Shown: piece after piece, positions 42,414 through 53,000 of the stretch
Numbering within the stretch: the first letter of the stretch is position 1
Layout of the letters: each line of letters begins with the position of its first letter
NCBI GenBank assembly: GCA_964577955.1
Contig: CAZOAZ010000034.1
Span: forward strand, 3,586-67,585
Length of the DNA: 64,000 nt
Source of the DNA: CADEEX01 sp964577955
Lineage (GTDB): Bacteria > Acidobacteriota > Vicinamibacteria > Vicinamibacterales > CAVVIG01
Direction of reading: 5' to 3'
Position numbers and translations under genes: made by a program
Notes under the pieces: model-generated
What the model saw: only the letters and a program-made list of their open reading frames with translations
What the model was told of the DNA's origin: nothing
Databases searched by the model: none

Positions 42414-42485
42414 GCCGACCACCTCTGATCAACAGTCGGCAGAAACGGGATGAAACTTGAGTTCCTGGTTCGAGGTGGCGGGCTC

Positions 42486-42512
42486 CAGGTGCGGGTGCTA
42501 GGTGCTAGGTGC
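42486..42512. repeat. tandem GGTGCTA heptamers
   Basis: Three to four GTGCTAG/GTGCGGG heptamers right beside the stop codon of the phosphatase gene. They are of the same type as the heptamers at 22453 and 38906. Confidence 0.65.
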
Positions 42513-43136
42513 CTACTTGGGGTGGCCCATTTCCGGGACCGGGCGTCCCAGGAATCCCTCGAGCGGCTGTGTGTCGCTGTTGCCCATGCGCATGGTGTCC
42601 ATCAGGTTGATCGACCGCGCCTGCGAGAGCGCGGTGGCCACCGGGACGTTGCGCTCGCGAATCAGGTAGGCGGCCCAGAGGTGGCTCGCGCGCCAGGCGA
42701 TTGTGCAGTGCAGCAGCACCTTGCCGTCGGCCGCCGCCATCGCCGCGGCGAACTCGTCGAGCTGCTTCGGGCCGTACGGATTGGCGGGCGTGCCGCGCAT
42801 CGGAATGTGGACGTACTTCATCCCGAGCTCCTTCACGAGCGCGGCCTCGTCGAAGCCGATGCGCGCCATCTCCTCGGGCATGCGGAGGTTCACGACCGTC
42901 GTCACGCCTTTGGCGCGCAGCTCGCGCAACGCCTTTTCGGTCGGCTGGCCGGCGATGAAGAAGTCGTCGCCCACGGTCGAGAACTTGTCCTGGAACATCC
43001 CGGTAATGTCCTGCGCGACCGGATTCGGCACTGAGCCGGACGTGCTGTGCACAATGTTCTGCGCGCTGGCCGGACGCGTGAGCGACAGGATCAGCACGAC
43101 GGCGGCGAAGATCTGAAACAGCGCGGGACGGTTCAT
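42513..43136 (-). CDS. secreted DUF442-type protein phosphatase-like protein
   Basis: The 207-residue protein has a signal peptide (about 1-26). The domain is like the beta-lactamase-hydrolase-like phosphatase group (DUF442). It has D-D-F-F-I-A-G-Q-P-T, then G-V-T-T-V-V-N-L-R, and the loop H-C-T-I-A-W-R, which is the H-C-x4-R form of that group. It would remove phosphate from a protein or small molecule outside the cytoplasm. The ATG at 43136 gives the clean signal. Confidence 0.8.
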   Translation of the reverse strand: MNRPALFQIFAAVVLILSLTRPASAQNIVHSTSGSVPNPVAQDITGMFQDKFSTVGDDFFIAGQPTEKALRELRAKGVTTVVNLRMPEEMARIGFDEAALVKELGMKYVHIPMRGTPANPYGPKQLDEFAAAMAAADGKVLLHCTIAWRASHLWAAYLIRERNVPVATALSQARSINLMDTMRMGNSDTQPLEGFLGRPVPEMGHPK

Positions 43137-43170
43137 GGCGGTTCCTCTCCGCTGGCGATGATAGCCGACC

Positions 43171-43262
43171 CGAAAACGCTTCACAACGAGATCGCAGAAA
43201 CCACAGAGATCTTTTGGCTAAGAAACTCTGCGGACTCTGCGTTCTCGTTGTGAAGCTTTTCG
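43171..43262. repeat. long hairpin with GCTTCACAACGAGA arms
   Basis: Perfect 14-base arms at 43178-43191 and 43243-43256, extended by CGAAAA / TTTTCG with one bulged base. The inside has ACCACAGAGA and CTGCGGACTCTGCG. It fills the gap between the phosphatase gene and the downstream end of the DUF5916 gene. Confidence 0.8.
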
Positions 43263-45521
43263 TCAGAATCGGAGGAGCCGGTTGATCTTCACGACGAAGG
43301 CGCGATTCTTCAAGTCGGGGAAGCCGGTGAGCTGGGTGTCGCGTTCGTCGGTGTAGACGATGAAGAGCTCGCTGCCGGGGCGGTACTCCCAGCGAAAGCG
43401 GACGTTGCTGCTGAACACGCTGTCGTTGGAGCTGTACTGGACCAGCGCGCTCGCGAACATGCACGGCGAAAACGCGTAGTCCGAACGCGTGCGGGCCAGC
43501 AGCGTGGTGAAGCCGCCCAGCGTTCGATCGACGTCGTTCACCTGGAGGCTCGGTTCGACTGACCACTGCTTGACGATCGAGACGCGGGCGCCGGTGAAGC
43601 CGACCGCGGTGATGGTCCCGTCGTAGTAGCCGCCGCGCTGCAGCGAGACGGCGCCTGACGCACGCCGCTGCAGGCCGAACTGGTACGCGAGCGTGACATC
43701 GTGGAACGAGTAGCCGCCGCGCGGAATCGCCACGCCGGTGGCGACGCTGAGCGGGCGCAGCAACAACTCGTAGTTGGCGCCGCCTTCCACCGAGAAGGTA
43801 TCGCTGTTCTGCCGCTCGATCGCGAAGCGGCCGGTCTGGGCCCGCGTTTCGAGCTCTCCGGCGCCGTTCTCGATGTACTCGAGGTTGGCCTGGAACGTGA
43901 ACTGCCGGACGCCGCGGAAGCGTTCGCGGGGGCGCGGACTGAAACGCAGCTGACCGAACGAGCGCCGCATGTTGTCGCGCCGGATCAGCCCGACGTCAGG
44001 CGCGAAGTTGTCGCCGACCTTCAGGTACGACGCCTGGGCACCATAGCGGTCGCCATCAAAAGCGGCGCGGGCCAGGTAGCTGTCGTTGTCGGACAGGTCG
44101 TTGCCCTCTGACCGCGCGTAGTAGCCGCCGAGATTCACGTTCTGGAAGAACGAAAACGCCGCGTCGGCGCCGTAAGCGGTGTTCGATGTGCCGGCGGCCA
44201 CGGTCGAATTGGTTCGGTGCGTGACGATCGCGCCGATTGTGCTTCGCCTGAGGATGTCGCGTTTGACGCGCAGCACGGTGAAATTTGTCGCGGGGGTCTG
44301 CGAGACCTCTTCTTCGCCGGTCTCGATGTTCATCACGCCAAGGCTGTAGTCGCCGACCTTGCCGGTGAGCCGCCCGCCCGCCGTGATCGGAATGACCCGC
44401 CCCGCGTTCAGTCCGACGCGACGGCTGTAGAACAAGTACGGCGTCGCGGCGGGCGTCGTCCCCATGGTTCCGCTCCGCGCGAAGTCGAAGATGCCGCGTC
44501 CTTCCAGAAAGAAGTCGCGCTTCTCCGGGTAGACGATGCTGAAGCGGGTCAGGTTGACCTGCTGCTCGTCGACTTCGGTCTGTGCGAAGTCGGTGTTGAT
44601 CGTGACGTCGGCGGTCAGGTTGGCGGTGACGCCGTACTTCGCATCCAGCCCCACGTCTGGATCGAAGTCATTGTCGATGGGCGGCGTGCGGAGACGATCG
44701 GTGGTCAGCTGCGAGATCGCGTACGGCTTCAGCTCGACGTTCTTGCTGGCGGGAGGCAGATCCAGGCCAGCCAGCGTGGCCGCGCGCGACAACCGGAACA
44801 TGCCGCCCGGCACGCCGGCCGCCGCGGGAATCGGCGCGACGTGGGTCCACTCGTTCTTGCGGCGGATGACGCGCCGGATGTTGATGCCCCAGATCTGGTT
44901 CGGCCCGGAGTTGTAGCGGAGCGACTTGAACGGGATGGCCATTTCGACCGTCCATCCGCCCTCGAAGCGGCCCGTGCGCGAGTCCCACACCGGATTCCAG
45001 TCGACGTTCAGATTGCCTTCGTCGGTGACCGCCTGATCGGCGCGGGCGCCGAGCGGATTCGTGTAGAACAGGAATCCGTTGCGCCGGTCATAGAAGGTGT
45101 CGAGGATCACGCCGAAGGTGTCGTTCTGCCGGAGCTGGTTGGTGTCGCGGCGCATTTCGTTGGCGACCCAGCGTTCGGGCGGCGCCGTGTCCCAGCAGCG
45201 CGCCGCGATGTAGATGTATTCGTCGTCGAACAGGACCCAGGCCTCGGTGCGTTCCGTGGCCGGCGCGCCTTCACGCGGCACCTGCTGGACGAAGTCGCTG
45301 ACCGACAGCTCCGCGCGGTAGACGGCATCGTCCAGTCGACCGTCAAACCGCAGCGGTTCGGTCAAGCGGATCGCGCGGATGGTCGCGCGGCCGGCGCCGT
45401 CGCGCGTGATGACCGCCGGCGCAATCGGCGCCGGCGGACCGTCGATCGCTCTGACGGCCGGCTGCGCGAAGACGCTGCCGCTCGCCATCGCCAGCAGCAG
45501 CGTCAACGTCGGGATGCGCAT
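43263..45521 (-). CDS. DUF5916 / CBM9-like outer-membrane barrel protein (second copy)
   Basis: The 752-residue protein has a signal peptide (about 1-19), the CBM9-like domain (F-D-G-R-L-D-D-A-V-Y, R-C-W-D-T-A-P-P-E-R-W) and a barrel ending in N-R-L-L-R-F. It aligns along its whole length with the protein at 2360-4627; the two ends (P-G-S-E-L-F-I-V-Y-T-D-E-R-D-T) are nearly identical. The start ATG at 45521 is clear. The role is unknown, as for the other copy. Confidence 0.85.
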   Translation of the reverse strand: MRIPTLTLLLAMASGSVFAQPAVRAIDGPPAPIAPAVITRDGAGRATIRAIRLTEPLRFDGRLDDAVYRAELSVSDFVQQVPREGAPATERTEAWVLFDDEYIYIAARCWDTAPPERWVANEMRRDTNQLRQNDTFGVILDTFYDRRNGFLFYTNPLGARADQAVTDEGNLNVDWNPVWDSRTGRFEGGWTVEMAIPFKSLRYNSGPNQIWGINIRRVIRRKNEWTHVAPIPAAAGVPGGMFRLSRAATLAGLDLPPASKNVELKPYAISQLTTDRLRTPPIDNDFDPDVGLDAKYGVTANLTADVTINTDFAQTEVDEQQVNLTRFSIVYPEKRDFFLEGRGIFDFARSGTMGTTPAATPYLFYSRRVGLNAGRVIPITAGGRLTGKVGDYSLGVMNIETGEEEVSQTPATNFTVLRVKRDILRRSTIGAIVTHRTNSTVAAGTSNTAYGADAAFSFFQNVNLGGYYARSEGNDLSDNDSYLARAAFDGDRYGAQASYLKVGDNFAPDVGLIRRDNMRRSFGQLRFSPRPRERFRGVRQFTFQANLEYIENGAGELETRAQTGRFAIERQNSDTFSVEGGANYELLLRPLSVATGVAIPRGGYSFHDVTLAYQFGLQRRASGAVSLQRGGYYDGTITAVGFTGARVSIVKQWSVEPSLQVNDVDRTLGGFTTLLARTRSDYAFSPCMFASALVQYSSNDSVFSSNVRFRWEYRPGSELFIVYTDERDTQLTGFPDLKNRAFVVKINRLLRF

Positions 45522-45641
45522 GCGTGGTCACGGAGCTTAGTCGTTGTGCGACGCGGCGAGATAGCAAAAAGCTTGAGAGCCTTTTGGGGTTCCCGCGGGA
45601 TTCTGCGAGAATATCGTCCGCGCGCTGCGCTTGAAGGAGCC

Positions 45642-46295
45642 ATGTTGATGCCCAATCCGATGTTGCCGAGCCGCCGTTCGTTCATGTCGCTCATGTCATG
45701 GCTCGCGGGTGCGACCGCGATTCCCGCTGCCGTCGAGGCCGCGCAGGCGCCGGCCGCGGCCCAGAACTGGGACCTGCGCTGGATCGAGGATCTGAAGGGC
45801 CAGCACAAGATGGTCTTCGACATGGCCGACGCCGACCCTGCGTCGCAGCCGCCGCCGCTGCGTCTCCCGCGAAACTACATGGACACGTTTCGTGACGTCT
45901 ACAAGCTGGAATTTCCCGAGGTGCGGACGCTGGTCGGCATCTCCGGCCGCGCCTTTCCGGTCAACGCCACCGATCGGATCTGGGAAAAGTACGGCCTCGG
46001 CGAGCAGATGCGGATCGTCGACCCCGCCACGAAGCAGCCCGCGGTACGCAACATCTTCATGGACGACGCCACGCTGGGCGTGAAGGCGCTGCAGGCGCGC
46101 GGCACGATCTTCTGGCAATGCGCGATCGCGGTCGGCGCCGTCGCGCAGCAGTTGGCGACGGCGAAGAACCTGCCGGTCGCCGACGTCCGCGCGGATTTGC
46201 TGGCCGGCTTGAATCCCGGTGTCAAGCTCGTGCCATCGCACGTGATGGCGATGTCGCTCGTCCAGGAGCGCGGCGTCAATTACGTCAAGATGTAG
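45642..46295 (+). CDS. twin-arginine signal protein of unknown function
   Basis: The 217-residue protein has an N-terminal twin-arginine motif S-R-R-S-F-M followed by a hydrophobic stretch, so it is likely exported by Tat in a folded form. The ribosome site AAGGAG precedes the ATG. The mature part (W-D-L-R-W-I-E-D-L, then V-R-T-L-V-G-I-S-G-R-A and I-F-W-Q-C-A-I) has a weak likeness to DsrE-like folds, which I do not insist on. One Cys, in W-Q-C-A-I, may be functional. Its last 16 bases overlap the convergent HAD gene. Confidence 0.7.
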   Translation: MLMPNPMLPSRRSFMSLMSWLAGATAIPAAVEAAQAPAAAQNWDLRWIEDLKGQHKMVFDMADADPASQPPPLRLPRNYMDTFRDVYKLEFPEVRTLVGISGRAFPVNATDRIWEKYGLGEQMRIVDPATKQPAVRNIFMDDATLGVKALQARGTIFWQCAIAVGAVAQQLATAKNLPVADVRADLLAGLNPGVKLVPSHVMAMSLVQERGVNYVKM

Positions 46296-46939
46296 AGGAC
46301 TTCGCTCGGTGCGCGCAAGTCCCGCCACGAACTCGTGGAAGGACGTCGTTGTGTAAACCAGGTCGCACGCGCCACGCGGAGACCGACCCGCGCGGCGCCT
46401 TCGAGTTCCTCGTCCCCGCCATCACCGACGTAGAGGGTTGTTTCTGGATCCGCGCTCAGGCCGTTCAGCGCGCGCCGATAGATCTCGGCCTCCGGTTTGG
46501 CGGTGCGCTCATGGCAGGAGAAGGCCGTGTACCGGAACGCGCTTGCCAGTGAACAACCCGACCAGCCGGCCACGTCTTCATCGAATCCGTTGCTGACGAC
46601 GCCGAGCTTTACACCGCTCTGAATCAGGCTCGAGATCAGCGCCGCGATGCGCGGATCGATGGTGGCGAAGACGACGGCCTTCTCCCGCGCGCGCTGTTGA
46701 CAGAGTGCCTGGATGGCCGCGGTGTCGGCGCAACCGATTGTGAGCTGCGAAATCTCCGTCAGTGCCGCGGCGAACGAAAGTTCACCGCGCACAACCAGGG
46801 GCCGCCTGACTTTCCACTCCCGTCGGTAGGCGTCCTGGGGCAATCCCAATGCGTCGGCGAGCCTTCCCGCACGCGTGGGTGTGATACCGGATTCGGTAAT
46901 CAACGTCTCGTAGTGATCGAAGAGCACGGCGTCGATCAC
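46280..46939 (-). CDS. HAD-superfamily hydrolase
   Basis: The 219-residue protein has the HAD motifs: D-H-Y-E-T-L (motif I, of the D-x-Y-x-T haloacid-dehalogenase kind), V-V-S-N-G (motif II), K-P-E-A-E-I-Y (motif III) and V-G-D-G-G-D-E (motif IV). It is likely a phosphatase or dehalogenase for a small molecule. The start is a GTG at 46939, directly before motif I; longer frames overlap the NRPS start region and add no conserved sequence. It is divergent from the NRPS gene. Confidence 0.82.
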   Translation of the reverse strand: MIDAVLFDHYETLITESGITPTRAGRLADALGLPQDAYRREWKVRRPLVVRGELSFAAALTEISQLTIGCADTAAIQALCQQRAREKAVVFATIDPRIAALISSLIQSGVKLGVVSNGFDEDVAGWSGCSLASAFRYTAFSCHERTAKPEAEIYRRALNGLSADPETTLYVGDGGDEELEGAARVGLRVARATWFTQRRPSTSSWRDLRAPSEVLYILT

Positions 46940-47033
46940 AGCCGGATCATAGCCGCCGCCTCGCGCGGCGCCCGTCGAAACGCCGCTGACGCTCGACCGC
47001 GATGGGCAATCGCGCGCAGATCGGCTGCACAGC

Positions 47034-50000
47034 ATGGCGTCGCCGCCGTGCTACCGTGGAGGGGGCTGCGGTTTGACCACCCATCTCTCTTTCACGCCTT
47101 TCGACCCGCAGGAGATCGAGCAGTCGATTCCTGATCGCTTCGCGCAACAGGTCGAACGCCACGGCGACCGTCTTGCCGTCCGGTGCCCCCGCGAGGCGTT
47201 GACCTACGACCAGCTGAACACCCTGGCCAACGCCGTGGCCTGGCGCCTTGTCGACCACGAGTCGACCGGCAGCCGGGTGGTGGTCCTGGTCGGCCAACGC
47301 GCAAGCCTGATGGCGGCGTTTCTCGGTGTGTTGAAGGCGGGGCACGCCTATGTGCCGCTCGATCCCGGCCACCCGCCGGCGCTGTTGGCGCGCGCGATCG
47401 CGGATGCTGACGCCTGCGCGGTCGTTCACGACACCGAGACGAGCGCGCTCGCATCGACGCTGGTGCCGTCGTCCATGGGCCGAGTCGATCTCGACGCGCT
47501 CGACCCGCGCCGGGCAGGTGCCGCTCCCGGTCTCGACATCGCACCCGGCCGCGCGGCCTACATCTACTACACCTCCGGCTCCACCGGCGAACCCAAGGGC
47601 GTCGTCGACAGCCACCGTAACGTGCTCCACAACGTCAGGCGGTACACCAACAGCCTTCGCATCGGCGCGGCGGATCGGTTGTCGTTGATTCAGTCGTGCA
47701 GCTTCAGCGGCTGCGTCTCGACGCAGTTTGCCGCGCTGCTGAATGGCGCGTCGCTCTTTCCTTTCGATCTCCAGCGTCACGGGCCGGTGCGGCTGGCGCA
47801 GTGGATGGGCGAGCAACGCCTGACGATGTTCCATGCGGTGCCGGTGCTGTTCCGCTCACTCGTCGAGGCCGCCGGACGGCTTCCGCACCTGCGTGTCGTC
47901 CGGCTCGAAGGCGACCGCGCGACATGGTCGGACGCCGCGCTGTTTCAGCATGCCTGCGGCCCGGAGGCCGTGCTGGTGAACGGCCTCGGGACGACTGAAA
48001 CGGGACTGGTGCGACGCTTTGAAGTGCGGCAGGGCATGCGCATCGGGGTCGGACCGCTGCCACTCGGCGGGCCGGTCGAGGGCATGGACGTACATCTCGT
48101 TGACGACGACGGGCGCGAGGTCGAAGCCGGCCGGGTGGGCAGGATTGCGGTCCGTTCCAGGCATCTGGCCTGCGGCTACTGGCGCCAGCCGGAACGAACG
48201 GCGGCCGCGTTCGCGGATCTCGGTGACGGTCTTCGCGAGTACCGAACCGGCGACCTGGGCTGCTTCGTCGAGGGTGGGAGCCTCGAGTATCACGGCCGCC
48301 GCGACGGCTCCTTGAAGGTGCGCGGTGAGCGCGTCGAGACGGTTGCCGTCGAACGGCAGATCCTGGCCCTCGGCTTCCGTCACGCGGTCGTCACCGTTCG
48401 CGACGAACCGTCGGAGGAGCCGCAATTGGTTGCTTATCTGGTCCCGAGCGAGGCCGCCCCGCCCGATATCGCGGCCGTGCGCGCGGCGCTCGGCAACGAA
48501 TTGCCGTCAGCGTGGATTCCCTCCGCGTTCGTCACCCTTGCGGCGCTGCCGCTGACCGAACACAACAAGGTGGATATCAGCCAGTTGCCGCCGCCCGGCC
48601 GCGAGCGCCCGCCACTCGCGACACGGTACGAAGCGCCGCGCACGCTGCTCGAGGTGGAACTCGCGGCTCTCTGGTGTTCGCTGCTCGGGCTCGAGAGCAT
48701 CGGCGTTCATGATCGCTTCCTGGACCTCGGGGGACATTCGCTGCTCGCGGCGCGCCTGCTCGTGCGGATCCGGACGCGCTACGGTGTCGAACTGTCGTTC
48801 GCCGCGATCCTCGCGGCGCCGACGATTGCCGAACTGGCCCCGGTCATCGCCGCGGCCCGAGGCCGTGAGCCGGTCGCCGACCGGATTCCTGCCGGCCCCT
48901 GGTCGTCTGAGAGTCCGCTGTCGTTCGCGCAGCGGCACGTGTGGTTGCTCGAACAGCTCGCACCGGATCTGCCGCTCTACAACGAGGCGTCGGCGCGCGA
49001 GCTGGCCGGCCCCCTGGTGATGTCAGCGCTCGCGTCGGCGTTTGTCGAAGTGGTGGGGCGACACGATGCGCTTCGCGCCACGGTGTCCGCCGCCGGCCGC
49101 GAGCCGCTTCAGGTATTTCACGTCGGCAGCCGCGCGGCCCTCGCATTCGTCGATCTTTCGGCCAGGCCCGCCGACGAACGGGACGCCGCGGCCGAGCGTG
49201 CACTCGCGGCGGCGGCGACGCGCCGTTTCGACCTCGAGCGCGGGCCGCTGATCCGCGCAGAACTGGTTCGTCTGGCCGAAGACCGTCACGTGTTGATCGT
49301 CGTGATGCATCACCTGGTCTGCGACGCCTGGTCGGTCGCTCGATTCTGGGAGGAACTAGCGTCCGTCTATTCAGCCCGCGTCCGCGGCGTGCCCGAGCGG
49401 CGGCGGCAGCGTTCGGTCACACGGCTGGCCGACCTGATTCGCTGGGACGCGGAGCGAATCGCCGCCGTGCTCGATTCGCATCTGGCGTACTGGTCGCGTC
49501 AACTCGAAGGCGTGCGAACCGAGCATCTGCTCCCGACGACGACCGCGGGGGAGGCGCACCGTGGCGGGCAGCAGCGGTTCACATTCGGGCGCGACATCAC
49601 CGAGCGCGTCGCCGCCTTGGCGATGCTGGAAGGGGCCACGCCCTTCATGGTCTGGCTGGCGGCCCTCGAGTGTGCGCTGGCGAGCGAAACCGGCGAGTGC
49701 GATCTGAGCATCGGCACGCCGGTCGGCGGCCGCGCGCACGAGGACGCGGAAGCGCTGATCGGCTGTTTCGCCAACATGGTGGTCCTGCGCACCGACCTGA
49801 CCGGCGATCCATCGTTCCGCGACGTCGTCCGGCGGGTTCGGGTCGTGACCCTTGCGGCCTACGCGCATCAGGATGCGCCGATCGATCACGTCGTCGCGAG
49901 TCTGACGACGAACCGCGGCTCGCACGGCCGGGCACTGTTCACGGTCGCGTTCTCGTTTCAGAACGTGCCGGTCCAGCCGTCCGACTTCCACGATCTGCGC

Positions 50001-53000
50001 ACGACCGAAGTCGAGGTCGACGTGCCATACGCCAAGATCGATCTCGGGTTCTCGTTGAAACCGACCGTCGAGGGTCTGCGGGTGACGGTCGAGTTCTCGG
50101 AGCGGCTCGGTGCGGAGTGGACCGGCGGACTGGTGCGCGCGTGGCAGGACGCGCTCGCTCGCGGTCTTGGCGATCCGGACACGAAACCTCTCGCGTTCGC
50201 GCCGGCGGCGGCGAACGTCGCGGCGTTGTGGGGAAGGGCGCTCGGCCTGGAGCGCGTGCCGCACGACGTCCCGTTCGTCGAGCTCGGCGGCGACAGCCTT
50301 GCTGCCATGAGCGTGATCGCAGCGGCGCAACGCACGCTGGGTGTCGCGATGTCGCTCGCGGATTTCTTTCGTTTCGCGACCGTCCGCGAACAGGCGCGCC
50401 GTCTGACTCGCCATCGGCCGGTCCTTCTCCAGTCGTCGGCTCCCAGTGCCGATTCCGCATCCCAGAGTCTCACGGCGCTCAGCGTCGGGCAGTCCGAGAT
50501 CTGGACGGCGGTGCAACTCCAACCCCATCTTCCGGTCTACAACGAGCCGTTCGTGATCACGATGCCGGGATTCGTTGATGCGTCTGCGCTCGAAGAGGCG
50601 TTTGCCGTGCTGATCGCCGGCCACGACCCGCTGCGAATGGCGTTCGTCGCCGGTCCGGACGGGCCGGAGCGGCAGATACGAATGCCGCCCGCCTTCCGAA
50701 TCGACGTCCAGCGGAGCGATGACGGCGAGTCTGTGATCCGCGAACGCGTGGACGCCATGGCGCGAGCGCCCTTCGATCTCGAGGCTCCGCCGCTCATGCG
50801 CGCGCTCCTCGTCACCGGCGCGCGGGGGGCGGAGCTGTTTCTCGTCCTTCATCACCTCGTCATCGACGGCTTCGGTCTCTATTGCGTGCTCGTGCCACAG
50901 CTCCAGGCCGCTTACGAGGCGATTCTGCGCGGCGAACATCCCCGAGTGCCGCACGCGGGCGCGCGCGCTGCCGACCCGCCGCCGACCGCGGAACCAGCGG
51001 CATCGAACGCTTCGTGGTGGTCGTTGCTCGCGTCGGTCCCGCCGCTCGAACTGCCGGCGGATTTCCGGCGTCCGGGTTTGCCATCGGGGCGCGGCGCGTT
51101 TCGTCCGTTCAGCATCGACAAGCGCCTGACGGCGACGCTGGTCGGCGTCAGCCGGCAGCTGGCGACCACGCTGGCCGGGACGTTGAGCGCTGCCTTTGCC
51201 GTCCTGCTGCACCGCTGGAGCGGCCAGGACGCCTTTACGGTGGCCATGTTCGACGCCGGTCGCCGTGATCCCGCTGGCGACTTCCGTCTCGGCTATCACG
51301 TGCAACTGCTGCCAGTGCCGGTCCGCGTGGCGCCGGATGGTGAATTCGCGACGTTGGTGCGTGCGCTTCAGGAGGCGCTCTTCGATGCCATCGCCCACGG
51401 CGCGCCCGGCCCCGACATCGTCCGGCCGCGTACGGCGCTGGTGTTCGAGCCGCGGGCGGGGACCACGGCGGGTGCGTGGCAGATCGATCAGCACCGCGTG
51501 CAGACCGGCACGGCGAAGTTCGATCTGACTCTGGAGCTCGAACACCGCGGCGAGGACGTGATCGGACGCTTCGAGTACAGCACCGACGTGTTCGCTGCCG
51601 CGACCATCGAACGGCTGGTCGATACCTGGACGACGCTGCTCGAGAGCGTGGCGGCCACGCCGCGCTCGCCGGTGGCGACGCTGACCATGACTTCCGAGGC
51701 GCAGCGCCGACACGTCGTGGTCGATCTGAATCGCACCGCTCGCGCGTATGCGCGGAACGCGGCGATCGACGGGCTCTTTGATGCGCAGGTCGAACGCTCA
51801 CCGGAGGCGACGGCGCTGATCTGGTCGTCGGGCCGTTTGAGCTACCGCGAGCTGGCCGATCGCGCCAGCGCGGTCGCGGCCCGTCTGGTGGGCTGCGGCG
51901 TGACCTCCGGCGACCGCGTGGCCGTCCGCATGCCGCGGGGGCCGTCGTTCGTCATCACGGTGCTGGCGGTGTTGAAGACCGGCGCCGCTTACGTGCCGAT
52001 CGATCCCGGCTATCCGATCGCGCGCCAGCAGTTCCTGGTGGCGGACGCCGGCGCGCGTCTTGTCCTGATTGAGCGACATGACGCGGACTTCCCGGGCTGC
52101 CAGGTGGTGTCGTTCGAAGAGCTCGAGCGTCGTCCGGCGCCTGTGTCCGCCGCGCCGTCGCGGAACGGCGACGGCGACGGCATCGCGTACGTGATGTACA
52201 CGTCCGGTTCCACGGGCGCGCCCAAGGGCATCGCGATTCCCCACCGCGGCGTGGTCCGCCTGGTGAACGGAACCGAGTACCTGCCGTTTCCGGCCGGCGA
52301 TCGTTACCTGTTTCACTCGGCGGTCACCTTCGACGCTTCCACGTTCGAACTCTGGGCGCCGCTCCTGACTGGTGGCACATGCGTGCTGCTCGAGGCCGCG
52401 CGCCCGACGCTGCATGAACTGGCGGCGGCGTTGACGGGATACGACGTCGCGACGCTGTGGCTGACCTCGGCCCTGTTCAATCTCGTGATCGACGAGCAGC
52501 CCGAGCTGCTGCGCGGTGTGCGCACGCTGCTCACCGGCGGCGACATCCTGTCGGTGGCGCACGTCGCCGAGGCGCGCCGACGATTTCCAGGGCTTCGGAT
52601 CCTGAACGGCTACGGACCAACAGAGAACACCACATTCACCTGCACGCACGAGGTGAAGGACGTGTCCGAGACGGTCCGCTCGATTCCAATCGGTCGTCCC
52701 ATTGCCAATACGCGGATCTTCGTCGTCGACGGACGGGGCGAGCCGGTGCCGGTCGGCTTTCCCGGCGAACTCCTGATCGGCGGCGACGGTCTGGGGCGGG
52801 AATATCTCAATCAGCCGCGCCTGACCGCGGAGCGGTTCGTTGCGCTGGCCGCCTTGCCCGACGAGGGGCGCCTTTACCGCAGCGGCGATCGCGTGCGCTG
52901 GCGATCGGATGACGTACTCGAGTTCCTGGGCCGGCTCGATCGCCAGATCAAGATCCGCGGGTTCCGGATCGAACCCGCTGAAGTCGAGCGGATGCTCGAA

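Noticed and set aside
42513..43136. Loss of the phosphatase active-site arginine
   Set aside because: The loop H-C-T-I-A-W-R has Arg one place earlier than in classical phosphatases, but the C-x4-R form is usual for the DUF442 group.
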